Shown in pieces: positions 1 to 11,579 of a stretch of 47,878 nucleotides of DNA; within the stretch, counting starts at the first letter, position 1; every line of letters starts with the position of its first letter. Under the pieces are notes generated by a model that saw nothing but the letters and a program-made list of their open reading frames with translations, did no database searches and was not told where the DNA came from. A program made the position numbers and the translations under genes. Source of the stretch: Saccoglossus kowalevskii (lineage: Eukaryota; Hemichordata; Enteropneusta; Harrimaniidae); NCBI RefSeq assembly GCF_000003605.2, contig NW_003140214.1, positions 1 through 47,878 on the forward strand, read 5' to 3'.

Positions 1-494
1 TCATCAGTGTTAAGTGTTCCGGTGAGTGAGCAACTCGACATTGCTTTATGTGTTAAGTGTTCTGGTGAATTGAGCAACTCGACATAGCTTGATGTGTTAA
101 GCGTTCTGGTGAAGTTAGCAACTCGACATTGCTTTATGTGTTAAGTGTTCTGGTGAAGTAAGCAACTCGACATTGCTTGATGTGTTAAGTGTTCTGGTGA
201 AGTGAGCAACTCGACAATGCTTGATGTGTTAAGTGTTCTGGTGAAGTGGGCAACTCGACATTGCTTGATGTGTTAAGTGTTCTGGTGAAGTGAGCAACTC
301 GACAATGCGTGATGTGTTAAGTGTTCTGGTGAAGTGGGCAACTCGACATTGCTTGATGTGTTAAGTGTTCTGGTGAAGTGAGCAATTCGACATTGCTTGA
401 TGTGTTAAGTGTTCTGGTGAAGTGAGCAACTCGACATTGCTTGATGTGTTAAGTGTTCTGGTGAAGTGAGCAACTCGACATTGCTTGATGTGTT

Positions 495-533
495 ATCTAG
501 TGAAATGAGCAACTCGACATTGCTTGATGTGTT
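495..533. repeat. Representative 39-bp short monomer
   Basis: The short class lacks 5 bp (monomer positions 2-6) and usually carries G10 to A, giving GTTATCTAGTGAA. Many copies also have G16 to A (GAAATGAGC). It recurs several dozen times across the window, for instance near 1233, 1756, 2584, 4798, 6590, 9604, 12728, 16356, 21171, 26300, 30616, 33131, 36367, 40690, 45534 and 46717, so it is a stable subclass rather than a sporadic deletion. Partial states exist: TATCTGGTGAAATG near 39337 keeps G10, TATGTGGTGAAATG occurs near 18024, and full-length units with TTCTAGTG occur near 28385 and 35590. Confidence 0.93.
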
Positions 534-779
534 AAGTATTCTGGTGAAGTGAGCAACTCGACATTGCTTGATGTGTTAAGTGTTCTGGTGAAGTGAGCAA
601 CTCGACATTGCTTGAAGTGTTAAGTGTTCTGGTGAAGTGAGCAACTCGACATTGCTTGATGTGTTAAGTGTTCTGGTGAAGTGAGCAACTCGACATTGCT
701 TTATGTGTTAAGTGTTCTGGTGAAGTGAGCAACTCGACATTGCTTGATGTGTTAAGTGTTCTGGTGAAGTGAGCAACTC

Positions 780-850
780 GACATGCTTGATGTGTTAAGT
801 GTCTGGTGAAGTGAGCAACTCGACATTGCTTGATGTGTTAAGTGTCTGGT
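780..850. other. Indel cluster (missing single T)
   Basis: GACATGC replaces GACATTGC, and AAGTGTCTGG replaces AAGTGTTCTGG twice within about 70 bp. Each change is loss of one base from a TT pair. The paralogous sequence from about 37216 is intact. A consensus error is the simplest reading. Confidence 0.7.
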
Positions 851-875
851 GAAGTGAGCAACTCGACATTGCTTG

Positions 876-1539
876 ATGTGTTAAGTGTTCTGGTGAAGTG
901 AGCAACTCGACATTGCTTGATGTGTTAAGCGTTCTGGTGAAGTTAGCAACTCGACATTGCTTTATGTGTTAAGTGTTCTGGTGAAGTAAGCAACTCGACA
1001 TTGCTTGATGTGTTAAGTGTTCTGGTGAAGTGAGCAACTCGACAATGCTTGATGTGTTAAGTGTTCTGGTGAAGTGAGCAACTCGACATTGCTTGGTGTG
1101 TTAAGTGTTCTGGTGAAGTTAACAACTCGACATTGCTTTATGTATTAAGTGTTCTGGTGAAGTGAGCAACTCGACACTGCTTGATGTGTTAAGTGTTCTG
1201 GTGAAGTGAGCAACTCGACATTGCTTGATGTGTTATCTAGTGAAATGAGCAACTCGACATTGCTTGATGTGTTAAGTATTCTGGTGAAGTGAGCAACTCA
1301 ACATTGCTTGATGTGTTAAGTGTTCTGGTGAAGTGAGCAACTCGACATTGCTTGATGTGTTAAGTGTTCTGGTGAAGTGAGCAACTTGACATTGCTTGAT
1401 GTGTTAAGTGTTCTGGTGAAGTGAGCAACTCGACATTGCTTGATGTGTTAAGTATTCTGGTGAAGTGAGCAACTCGACATTGCTTGATGTGTTAAGTGTT
1501 CTGGTGAAGTGAGCAACTCGGCATTGCTTGATGTGTTAA
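876..1539. repeat. Higher-order block B, copy 1
   Basis: This block pairs with 15998-16661 at a constant offset of 15122. Shared rare variants are GCGTTC, GTAAGC, CTTGGTG at 1091, GTTAAC, GTATTAAG, CACTG, a short monomer, CTCAAC, CTTGAC and CGGCATT. The pairing begins after a CTTGAT/CTTTAT difference at 875 and ends at TTTTC versus GTTTC near 1540. Confidence 0.85.
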
Positions 1540-1558
1540 GTTTTCTGGTGAAGTGAGC

Positions 1559-2299
1559 AACTCGACATTGCTTGATGTGTTAAGTGTTCTGGTGAAGTGA
1601 GCAACTCGACAATGCTTGATGTGTTAAGTGTTCTGGTGAAGTGAGCAACTCGACAATGCTTGATGTGTTAAGTGTTCTGGTGAAGTGAGCAACTCGACAT
1701 TGCTTGAAGTGTTAAGTGTTCTGGTGAAGTGAGCAACTCGACATTGCTTGATGTGTTATCTAGTGAAGTGAGCAACTCGACATTGCTTGATGTGTTAAGT
1801 GTTTTGGTGAAGTGAGCAACTCGACATTGCTTGATGTGTTAAGTGTTCTGGTGAAGTGAGCAACTCGACATTGCTTGATGTGTTATCTAGTGAAGTGAGC
1901 AACTCGACATTGCTTTATGTGTTGAGTGTTCTGGTGAAGTGAGCACCTCGACATTGCTCGATGTGTTAAGTTTTCTGGTGAAGTGAGCAACTCAACATTG
2001 CTTTATGTGTTAAGTGTTCTGGTGAAGTGAACAACTCGACATTGCTTGATGTGTTAAGTGTTCTGGTGAAGTGAGCAACTCGACATTGCTTTATGTGTTG
2101 AGTGTTCTGGTGAAGTGAGCAACTCGACATTGCTTGATGTGTTAAGTGTTCTGGTGAAGTGAGCAACACGACAATGCTTGATGTGTTAAGTGTTCTGGTG
2201 AAGTGGGCAACTCGACATTGCTTGATGTGTTAAGTGTTCTGGTGAAGTTAGCAACTCGACATTGCTTGATGTGTTAAGTGTTCTGGTGAAGTGAGCAAC
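1559..2299. repeat. Higher-order block A, copy 1
   Basis: Reading line by line, this 741-bp block appears identical to 10839-11579 (offset 9280) and, over most of its length, to 26959-27583 (offset 25416). Diagnostic variants in order are two ACAATG units, TTGAAG, a short monomer, TTTTGG, a second short monomer, GTTGAG, GCACCTCG, GCTCGATG, TTTTCTGG, CTCAAC, GAACAAC and GTTGAG again. The block ends at the GCAACT versus GCAACA difference at 2300. Confidence 0.87.
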
Positions 2300-2482
2300 T
2301 CGACATTGCTTGATGTGTTAAGTGTTCTGGTGAAGTGAGCAACTCGACATTGCTTGATGTGTTAAGTGTTCTGGTGAAGTGAGCAACTCGACATTGCTTG
2401 ATGTGTTAAGTATTCTGGTGAAGTGAGCAACTCGACATTGCTTGAAGTGTTAAGTGTTCTGGTGAAGTGAGCAACTCGACAT

Positions 2483-3493
2483 TGCTTGATGTGTTAAGTG
2501 TTCTGGTGAAGTGAGCAACTCGACATTGCTTGATGTGTTAAGTGTTCTGGTGAAGTGAGCAACTCGACATTGCTTGATGTGTTATCTAGTGAAGTGAGCA
2601 ACTCGACATTGCTTGATGTGTTAAGTGTTCTGGTGAAGTGAGCAACTCGACATTGATTGATGTATTAAGTGTTCTGGTGAAGTGAGCAACTTGACAATGC
2701 TTGATGTGTTAAGTGTTCTGGTGAAGTGAGCAACTCGACATTGCTTGATGTGTTAAGTGTTCTGGTGAAGTGAGCAACACGACAATGCTTGATGTGTTAA
2801 GTGTTCTGGTGAAGTGAGCAACTTGAAATTGCTTGATGTGTTAAGTGTTCTGGTGAAGTGAGCAACTCGACATTGCTTGATGTGTTATCTAGTGAAATGA
2901 GCAACTCGACATTGCTTGATGTGTTAAGTGTTCTGGTGAAGTGAGCAACTCGACATTGCTTGATGTGTTAAGTGTTCTGGTGAAGTGAGCAACTCGGCAT
3001 TGCTTGATGTGTTAAGTGTTCTGGTGAAGTGAGCAACTCGACATTGCTTGATGTGTAATCTAGTGAAATGAGCAACTCGACATTGCTTGATGTGTTAAGT
3101 GTTCTGGTGAAGTGAGCAACTCGACATTGCTTGATGTGTTAAGTGTTCTGGTGAAGTGAGCAACTCGACATTGCTTTATGTGTTAAGTGTTCTGGTGAAG
3201 TGAGCAACTCGACATTGCTTGATGTGTTAAGCGTTCTGGTGAAGTTAGCAACTCGACATTGCTTTATGTGTTAAGTGTTCTGGTGAAGTTAGCAACTCGA
3301 CATTGCTTGATGTGTTAAGTGTTCTGGTGAAGTAAGCAACTCGACATTGCTTGATGTGTTAAGTGTTCTGGTGAAGTGAGCAACTCGACAATGCTTGATG
3401 TGTTAAGTGTTCTGGTGAAGTGGGCAACTCGACATTGCTTGATGTGTTAAGTGTTCTGGTGAAGTTTTCAACTCGACATTGCTTGATGTGTTA
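2483..3493. repeat. Higher-order block C, copy 1 (about 1 kb)
   Basis: This block pairs with 21070-22080 at a constant offset of 18587. It shares GATTGATGTATT, TTGACAATG, GCAACACGAC, TTGAAATTG, the rare GTAATCTAG short monomer at 3055, the GCGTTC-GTTAGC-CTTTAT string and GTTTTCAAC at 3464. Just upstream the offset is 18411: this copy lacks four monomers (176 bp) present near 20.9-21.1 kb. Confidence 0.85.
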
Positions 3494-3572
3494 AGTGTTC
3501 TGGTGAAGTGAGCAACTCGACAATGCTTGATGTGTTAAGTGTTCTGGTGAAGTGAGCAACTCGACATTGCTT

Positions 3573-3712
3573 GATGTTGTTAAGTGTTCTGGTGAAGTGA
3601 GCAACTTCGACATTGCTTGATGTGTTATTTAGTGAAATGAGCAACTCGACATGCTTGATGTGTTAAGTGTCTGGTGAAGTGAGCAACTCGACATTGCTTG
3701 ATGTGTTAAGTT
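3573..3712. other. Indel cluster
   Basis: Within about 140 bp there are GATGTTGTTAAG (extra T), CAACTTCGAC (extra T), GTTATTTAG, GACATGC, AAGTGTCTGG and AAGTTTCTGG. Elsewhere such indels are rare. This suggests a locally poor consensus rather than a subfamily. Confidence 0.68.
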
Positions 3713-5280
3713 TCTGGTGAAGTGAGCAACTCGACAATGCTTGATGTGTTAAGTGTTCTTGTGAAGTGAGCAACTCGACATTGCTTGATGTGTTAAGTGT
3801 TCTGGTGAAGTTAGCAACTCGACATTGCTTTATGTGTTAAGTGTTCTGGTGAATTGAGCAACTCGACATTGCTTGATGTGTTAAGCGTTCTGGTGAAGTT
3901 AGCAACTCGACATTGCTTTATGTGTTAAGTGTTCTGGTGAAGTAAGCAACTCGACATTGCTTGATGTGTTAAGTGTTCTGGTGAAGTGAGCAACTCGACA
4001 ATGCTTGATGTGTTAAGTGTTCTGCTGAAGTGGGCAACTCGACATTGCTTGATGTGTTAAGTGTTCTGGTGAAGTTAGCAACTCGACATTGCTTGATGTG
4101 TTAAGTGTTCTGGTGAAGTGAGCAACTCGACATTGCTTGATGTGTTAAGTGTTCTGGTGAAGTGAGCAACTCGACATTGCTTGATGTGTTATCTAGTGGA
4201 ATGAGCAACTCGACATTGCTTGATGTGTTAAGTATTCTGGTGAAGTGAGCAACTCAACATTGCTTTATGTGTTAAGTGTTTTGGTGAAGTGAGCAACTCG
4301 ACATTGCTTGATGTGTTAAGTGTTCTGGTGAAGTGAGCAACTCGACATTGCTTGATGTGTTAAGTATTCTGGTGAAGTGAGCAACTCGACATTGCTTGAT
4401 GTGTTAAGTGTTCCGGTGAAGTGAGCAACTCGACATTGCTTGATGTGTTAAGTGTTCTGGTGAAGTGAGCAACTCGACATTGCTTGATGTGTTAAGTGTT
4501 CTGGTGAAGTGAGCAACTCGACCTTGCTTGATGTGTTAAGTGTTCTGGTGAAGTGAGCTACTCGACAATGCTTGATGTGTTAAGTGTTCTGGTGAAGTGA
4601 GCAACTCGACATTGCTTGATGTGTTAAGTGTTCTGGTGAAGTTAGCAACTCGACATTGCTTTATGTGTTAAGTGTTCTGGTGAAGTGAGCAACTCGACAT
4701 TGCTTGATGTGTTAAGTGTTGTGGTGAAGTAAGCAACTCGACAATGCTTGATGTGTTAAGTGTTCTGGTGAAGTGAGCAACTCGACATTGCTTGATGTGT
4801 TATCTAGTGAAATGAGCAACTCGACATTGCTTGATGTGTTAAGTGTTCTGGTGAAGTGAGCAACTCGACATTGCTTGATGTGTTAAGTGTTCTGGTGAAG
4901 TGAGCAACTCGACAATGCTTGATGTGTTAAGTGTTCTGGTGAAGTGAGCAACTCGACATTGCTTGATGTGTTAAGTGTTCTGGTGAAGTTAGCAACTCGA
5001 CATTGCTTTATGTGTTAAGTGTTCTGGTGAAGTGAGCAACTCGACAATGCTTGATGTGTTAAGCGTTCTGGTGAAGTTAGCAACTCGACATTGCTTTATG
5101 TGTTAAGTGTTCTGGTGAAGTAAGCAACTCGACATTGCTTGATGTGTTAAGTGTTCTGGTGAAGTGAGCAACTCGACATTGCTTGAAGTGTTAAGTGTTC
5201 TGGTGAAGTGAGCAACTCGACATTGCTTGATGTGTTAAGTGTTCTGGTGAAGTGAGCAACTCGACATTGCTTTATGTGTT

Positions 5281-5324
5281 AAGTGTTCTGGTGAAGTGAG
5301 CAACTCGACATTGCTTGATGTGTT
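5281..5324. repeat. Reference consensus monomer (44 bp)
   Basis: This copy equals the consensus I infer. Positions 1-10 are AAGTGTTCTG and 41-44 are TGTT. The single CpG of the unit is at monomer positions 26-27, inside a TCGA tetramer at 25-28. A short dyad, AGCAA at 19-23 and TTGCT at 31-35, flanks it with a 7-base gap. On the minus strand the GTTAAG junction gives a TAA stop. Other entries use this numbering. Confidence 0.95.
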
Positions 5325-8300
5325 AAGTGTTCTGGTGAAGTGAGCAACTCGACAATGCTTGATGTGTTAAGTGTTCTGGTGAAGTGAGCAACTCGACATT
5401 GCTTGATGTGTTAAGTGTTCTGGTGAAGTGAGCAACTCGACATTGCTTGATGTGTTATCTAGTGAAATGAGCAACTCGACATTGCTTGATGTGTTAAGTG
5501 TTCTGGTGAAGTGAGCAACTCGACATTGCTTGATGTGTTAAGTGTTCTGGTGAAGTGAGCAACTCGACAATGCTTGATGTGTTAAGTGTTCTTGTGAAGT
5601 GAGCAACTCGACATTGCTTGATGTGTTAAGTGTTCTGGTGAAGTTAGCAACTCGACATTGCTTTATGTGTTAAGTGTTCTGGTGAATTGAGCAACTCGAC
5701 ATTGCTTGATGTGTTAAGCGTTCTGGTGAAGTTAGCAACTCGACAATGCTTGATGTGTTAAGTGTTCTGGTGAAGTGGGCAACTCGAACATTGCTTGATG
5801 TGTTAAGTGTTCTGGTGAAGTTAGCAACTCGACATTGCTTGATGTGTTAAGTGTTCTGGTGAAGTGAGCAACTCGACATTGCTTGATGTGTTATCTAGTG
5901 AAATGAGCAACTCGACATTGCTTGATGTGTTAAGTATTCTGGTGAAGTGAGCAACTCAACATTGCTTTATGTGTTAAGTGTTCTGGTGAAGTGAGCAACT
6001 CGACATTGCTTGATGTGTTAAGTGTTCTGGTGAAGTGAGCAACTCGACATTGCTTGATGTGTTAAGTGTTCTGGTGAAGTGAGCAACTCGACATTTCTTG
6101 ATGTGTTAAGTATTCTGGTGAAGTGAGCAACTCGACATTGCTTGATGTGTTAAGTGTTCTGGTGAAGTGAGCAACTCGACATTGCTTGATGTGTTAAGTG
6201 TTCTGGTGAAGTGAGCAACTCGACATTGCTTGATGTGTTAAGTGTTCTGGTGAAGTGAGCAACTCGACCTTGCTTGATGTGTTAAGTGTTCTGGTGAAGT
6301 GAGCAACTCGACAATGCTTGAAGTGTTAAGTGTTCTGGTGAAGTGAGCAACTCGACATTGCTTGATGTGTTAAGTGTTCTGGTGAAGTTAGCAACTCGAC
6401 ATTGCTTTATGTGTTAAGTGTTCTGGTGAAGTGAGCAACTCGACATTGCTTGATGTGTTAAGTGTTCTGGTGAAGTGAGCAACTCGACAATGCTTGATGT
6501 GTTAAGTGTTCTGGTGAAGTGAGCAACTCGACATTGCTTGATGTGTTAAGTGTTCTGGTGAAGTGAGCAACTCGACATTGCTTGATGTGTTATCTAGTGA
6601 AATGAGCAACTCGACATTGCTTGATGTGTTAAGTGTTCTGGTGAAGTGAGCAACTCGACATTGCTTGATGTGTTAAGTGTTCTGGTGAAGTGAGCAACTC
6701 GACATTGCTTGATGTGTTATCTAGTGAAATGAGCAACTCGACATTGCTTGATGTGTTAAGTATTCTGGTGAAGTGAGCAACTCGACATTGCTTGATGTGT
6801 TAAGTGTTCTGGTGAAGTGAGCAACTCGACATTGCTTGAAGTGTTAAGTGTTCTGGTGAAGTGAGCAACTCGACATTGCTTGATGTGTTAAGTGTTCTGG
6901 TGAAGTGAGCAACTCGACATTGCTTGATGTATTAAGTGTTCTGGTGAAGTGAGCAACTCGACATTGCTTGATGTGTTAAGTATTCTGGTGAAGTGAGCAA
7001 CTCGACATTGCTTGAAGTGTTAAGTGTTCTGGTGAAGTGAGCAACTCGACATTGCTTGATGTATTAAGTGTTCTGGTGAAGTGAGCAACTCGGCATTGCT
7101 TGATGTGTTAAGTGTTCTGGTGAAGTGAGCAACTCGACATTGCTTGATGTGTTAAGTGTTCTGGTGAAGTGAGCAACTCGACAATGCTTGATGTGTTAAG
7201 TGTTCTGGTGAAGTGAGCAACTCGACATTGCTTGATGTGTTAAGTGTTCTGGTGAAGTAAGCAACTCGACATTGCTTGATGTGTTAAGTGTTCTGGTGAA
7301 GTGAGCAACTCGACAATGCTTGATGTGTTAAGTGTTCTGGTGAAGTGGGCAACTCGACATTGCTTGATGTGTTAAGTGTTCTGGTGAAGTTTTCAACTCG
7401 ACATTGCTTGATGTGTTAAGTGTTCTGGTGAAGTGAGCAACTCGACAATGCTTGATGTGTTAAGTGTTCTGGTGAAGTGAGCAACTCGACATTGCTTGAT
7501 GTGTTAAGTGTTCTGGTGAAGTGAGCAACTCGACATTGCTTGATGTGTTATCTAGTGAAGTGAGCAACTCGACATTGCTTGATGTGTTAAGTGTTCTGGT
7601 GAAGTGAGCAACTCGACATTGATTGATGTATTAAGTGTTCTGGTGAAGTGAGCAACTTGACAATGCTTGATGTGTTAAGTGTTCTGGTGAAGTGAGCAAC
7701 TCGACATTGCTTGATGTGTTAAGTGTTCTGGTGAAGTGAGCAACACGACAATGCTTGATGTGTTAAGTGTTCTGGTGAAGTGAGCAACTTGAAATTGCTT
7801 GATGTGTTAAGTGTTCTGGTGAAGTGAGCAACTCGACATTGCTTGATGTGTTATCTAGTGAAATTAGCAACTCGACATTGCTTGATGTGTTAAGTGTTCT
7901 GGTGAAGTGAGCAACTCGACATTGCTTGATGTGTTAAGTGTTCTGGTGAAGTGAGCAACTCGACATTGCTTTATGTGTTAAGTGTTCTGGTGAAGTGAGC
8001 AACTCGACATTGCTTGATGTGTTAAGCGTTCTGGTGAAGTTAGCAACTCGACATTGCTTTATGTGTTAAGTGTTCTGGTGAAGTTAGCAACTCGACATTG
8101 CTTGATGTGTTAAGTGTTCTGGTGAAGTAAGCAACTCGACATTGCTTGATGTGTTAAGTGTTCTGGTGAAGTGAGCAACTCGACAATGCTTGATGTGTTA
8201 AGTGTTCTGGTGAAGTGGGCAACTCGACATTGCTTGATGTGTTAAGTGTTCTGGTGAAGTTTGCAACTCGACATTGCTTGATGTGTTAAGTGTTCTGGTG

Positions 8301-8865
8301 AAGTGAGCAACTCGACATTGCTTGATGTGTTAAGTGTTCTGGTGAAGTGAGCAACTCGACATTGCTTGATGTGTTAAGTGTTCTGGTGAAGTGAGCAACA
8401 CGACAATGCTTGATGTGTTAAGTGTTCTGGTGAAGTGGGCAACTCGACATTGCTTGATGTGTTAAGTGTTCTGGTGAAGTTAGCAACTCGACATTGCTTG
8501 ATGTGTTAAGTGTTCTGGTGAAGTGAGCAACTCGACATTGCTTGATGTGTTAAGTGTTCTGGTGAAGTGAGCAACTCGACATTGCTTGATGTGTTAAGTG
8601 TTCTGGTGAAGTGAGCAACTCGACATTGCTTGATGTGTTAAGTATTCTGGTGAAGTGAGCAACTCGACATTGCTTGAAGTGTTAAGTGTTCTGGTGAAGT
8701 GAGCAACTCGACATTGCTTGATGTGTTAAGTGTTCTGGTGAAGTGAGCAACTCGACATTGCTTGATGTACTAAGTGTTCTGGTGAAGTGAGCAACTCGGC
8801 ATTGCTTGATGTGTTAAGTTTTCTGGTGAAGTGAGCAACTCGACATTGCTTGATGTGTTAAGTGT

Positions 8866-9196
8866 TCTGGTGAACTGAGCAACTCGACAATGCTTGATGT
8901 GTTAACTGTTCTGGTGAACTGAGCAACTCTACATTGCTTGATGTGTTAAGTGTTCTGGTGAACTGATCAACTCTACATTGCGTGATGTGTTATCTAGTGA
9001 AGTGAGCAACTCTACATTGCTTGATGTGATAAGTGTTCTGGTGAAGTGAGCAACTCAACTTTGATTGATGTGTGTATCTGTTCTGGTGAAGTGATCACTT
9101 TGACATTGCTTGATGTGTTAAGTGATGTGGTGAACTGAACAACTCGACTTTGCTTGATGTGTTAACTGTTCTAGGTGAAGTGAGCAACTCGACATG
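8866..9196. repeat. Substitution-rich array block
   Basis: About seven consecutive monomers carry many private changes: GTGAACTGAG, TTAACTG, CTCTAC, GATCAAC, CAACTTTG, GTGTGTATCTG, GATCACTTTG, AGTGATGTGG and TTCTAGGTG. Comparison with 15410-15700 and 21050-21340 shows the same order of underlying units (ACAATG unit, short monomer, GATTGATG unit). This is therefore a mutated copy of a normal higher-order segment, not foreign sequence. Confidence 0.82.
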
Positions 9197-9525
9197 GCTT
9201 GATGTGTTAAGTGTTCTGGTGAAGTGAGCAACTCGACATTGCTTGATGTGTTAAGTGTTCTGGTGAAGTGAGCAACTCGACATTGCTTGATGTGTTAAGT
9301 GTTCTGGTGAAGTGAGCAACTCGACATTGCTTGAAGTGTTAAGTGTTCTGGTGAAGTGAGCAACTCGACATTGCTTGATGTGTTAAGTGTTCTGGTGAAG
9401 TGAGCAACTCGACATTGCTTTATGTGTTAAGTGTTCTGGTGAAGTGAGCAACTCGACATTGCTTGATGTGTTAAGTGTTCTGGTGAAGTGAGCAACTCGA
9501 CAATGCTTGATGTGTTAAGTGTTCT

Positions 9526-10041
9526 GGTGAAGTGAGCAACTCGACATTGCTTGATGTGTTAAGTGTTCTGGTGAAGTGAGCAACTCGACATTGCTTGATG
9601 TGTTATCTAGTGAAATGAGCAACTCGACATTGCTTGATGTGTTAAGTGTTCTGGTGAAGTGAGCAACTCGACATTGCTTGATGTGTTAAGTGTTCTGGTG
9701 AAGTGAGCAACTCGAAAATGCTTGATGTGTTAAGTGTTCTGGTGAAGTGAGCAACTCGACATTGCTTGATGTGTTAAGTGTTCTGGTGAAGTTAGCAACT
9801 CGACATTGCTTTATGTGTTAAGTGTTCTGGTGAAGTGAGCAACTCGACATTGCTTGATGTGTTAAGCGTTCTGGTGAAGTTAACAACTCGACATTGCTTT
9901 ATGTGTTAAGTGTTCTGGTGAAGTAAGCAACTCGACATTGCTTGATGTGTTAAGTGTTCTGGTGAAGTGAGCAACTCGACAATGCGTGATGTGTTAAGTG
10001 TTCTGGTGAAGTTAGCAACTCGACATTGCTTTATGTGTTAA
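9526..10041. repeat. Higher-order block D, copy 1
   Basis: This block pairs with 30538-31053 at offset 21012. It shares the short monomer at 9604, the rare CTCGAAAATG at 9711, GTTAACAAC after GCGTTC, and ACAATGCGTG near 9979. Just after the block (10040-10210) several single-base insertions appear that the partner lacks. Confidence 0.83.
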
Positions 10042-10210
10042 AGTGTTCTGGTGAAGTGAGCAACTCGACATTGCTTGATGTGTTAAGCGTTTCTGGTGAA
10101 GTTAGCAACTCGACATTGCTTTATGTGTTTAAGCGTTCCTGGTGAAGTTAGCACTCGACATTGCTTGATGTGTTAAGTGTTCTGGTGAAGTTAGCAACTC
10201 GACATTGCTG
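10040..10210. other. Indel cluster at a higher-order junction
   Basis: Extra bases in TTAAAGTG, GCGTTTCTGG, GTGTTTAAG and GTTCCTGG, plus losses in TTAGCACTCG and ATTGCTGATG, sit in about 170 bp. They lie exactly between block D (ending 10041) and block F (starting 10211). The partner at 31053-31140 has none of them. This could be a misassembly or patch point. Confidence 0.7.
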
Positions 10211-10834
10211 ATGTGTTAAGTGTTCTGGTGAAGTAAGCAACTCGACATTGCTTGATGTGTTAAGTGTTCTGGTGAAGTGAGCAACTCGACAATGCTTGAT
10301 GTGTTAAGTGTTCTGGTGAAGTGGGCAACTCGACATTGCTTGATGTGTTATCTAGTGAAATGAGCAACTCGACATTGCTTGATGTGTTAAGTATTCTGGT
10401 ATCAACTCGACATTGCTTGATGTGTTAAGTGTTCTGGTGAAGTGAGCAACTCGACAATGCTTGATGTGTTAAGTGTTCTGGTGAAGTGGGCAACTCGACA
10501 TTGCTTGATGTGTTATCTAGTGAAATGAGCAACTCGACATTGCTTGATGTGTTAAGTATTCTGGTGAAGTGAGCAACTCAACATTGCTTGATGTGTTAAG
10601 TGTTCTGGTGAAGTGAGAAACTCGACATTGCTTGATGTGTTAAGTGTTCTGGTGAAGTTAGCAACTCGACATTGCTTGATGTGTTAAGTGTTCTGGTGAA
10701 GTAAGCAACTCGACATTGCTTGATGTGTTAAGTGTTCTGGTGAAGTGAGCAACTCGACAATGCTTGATGTGTTAAGTGTTCTGGTGAAGTGGGCAACTCG
10801 ACATTGCTTGATGTGTTAAGTGTTCTGGTGAAGT
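10211..10834. repeat. Higher-order block F, copy 1, with 38-bp monomer
   Basis: This block pairs with 24380-25003 at offset 14169. Both contain a unique truncated unit reading CTGGTATCAACTCG (near 10396 here), six bases shorter than consensus. The only difference I noticed is GAGAAACTC versus GAGCAACTC near 10617. The block starts right after an indel-rich patch and ends at GTTTTC versus GTTAGC. Confidence 0.84.
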
Positions 10835-10838
10835 TTTC

Positions 10839-11579
10839 AACTCGACATTGCTTGATGTGTTAAGTGTTCTGGTGAAGTGAGCAACTCGACAATGCTTGAT
10901 GTGTTAAGTGTTCTGGTGAAGTGAGCAACTCGACAATGCTTGATGTGTTAAGTGTTCTGGTGAAGTGAGCAACTCGACATTGCTTGAAGTGTTAAGTGTT
11001 CTGGTGAAGTGAGCAACTCGACATTGCTTGATGTGTTATCTAGTGAAGTGAGCAACTCGACATTGCTTGATGTGTTAAGTGTTTTGGTGAAGTGAGCAAC
11101 TCGACATTGCTTGATGTGTTAAGTGTTCTGGTGAAGTGAGCAACTCGACATTGCTTGATGTGTTATCTAGTGAAGTGAGCAACTCGACATTGCTTTATGT
11201 GTTGAGTGTTCTGGTGAAGTGAGCACCTCGACATTGCTCGATGTGTTAAGTTTTCTGGTGAAGTGAGCAACTCAACATTGCTTTATGTGTTAAGTGTTCT
11301 GGTGAAGTGAACAACTCGACATTGCTTGATGTGTTAAGTGTTCTGGTGAAGTGAGCAACTCGACATTGCTTTATGTGTTGAGTGTTCTGGTGAAGTGAGC
11401 AACTCGACATTGCTTGATGTGTTAAGTGTTCTGGTGAAGTGAGCAACACGACAATGCTTGATGTGTTAAGTGTTCTGGTGAAGTGGGCAACTCGACATTG
11501 CTTGATGTGTTAAGTGTTCTGGTGAAGTTAGCAACTCGACATTGCTTGATGTGTTAAGTGTTCTGGTGAAGTGAGCAAC
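10839..11579. repeat. Higher-order block A, copy 2
   Basis: This copy matches 1559-2299 base for base by eye. At 11580 the pairing with the 1.5-3.5 kb region jumps: downstream sequence pairs with 2779 onward (offset 8801) instead of 2300 onward. The junction therefore removes 479 bp relative to copy 1, exactly 10 long and one short monomer. Confidence 0.87.

Noticed and set aside
1966..2169. Short minus-strand open frame of 67 codons (identical copy at 11246-11449; relatives at 25821-26060, 27382-27750, 38637-38837, 40694-40885, 40993-41193, 43480-43719)
   Set aside because: All are translations of the tandem unit, with a 44-residue period and the same peptide words. They end wherever GTTAAG gives TAA in frame. 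No independent start signal, codon bias or domain is seen, so they are not annotated as genes.
5281..5324. Possible 5' splice donor-like GGTGAAGT and, on the minus strand, acceptor-like TTCACCAG in each unit
   Set aside because: These are chance matches repeated by tandem copying. There is no exon, branch point context or evidence of transcription.
5281..5324. CENP-B box in the monomer
   Set aside because: The core pattern with TTCG and CGGG at the required spacing is absent. A centromeric role cannot be claimed from this motif.
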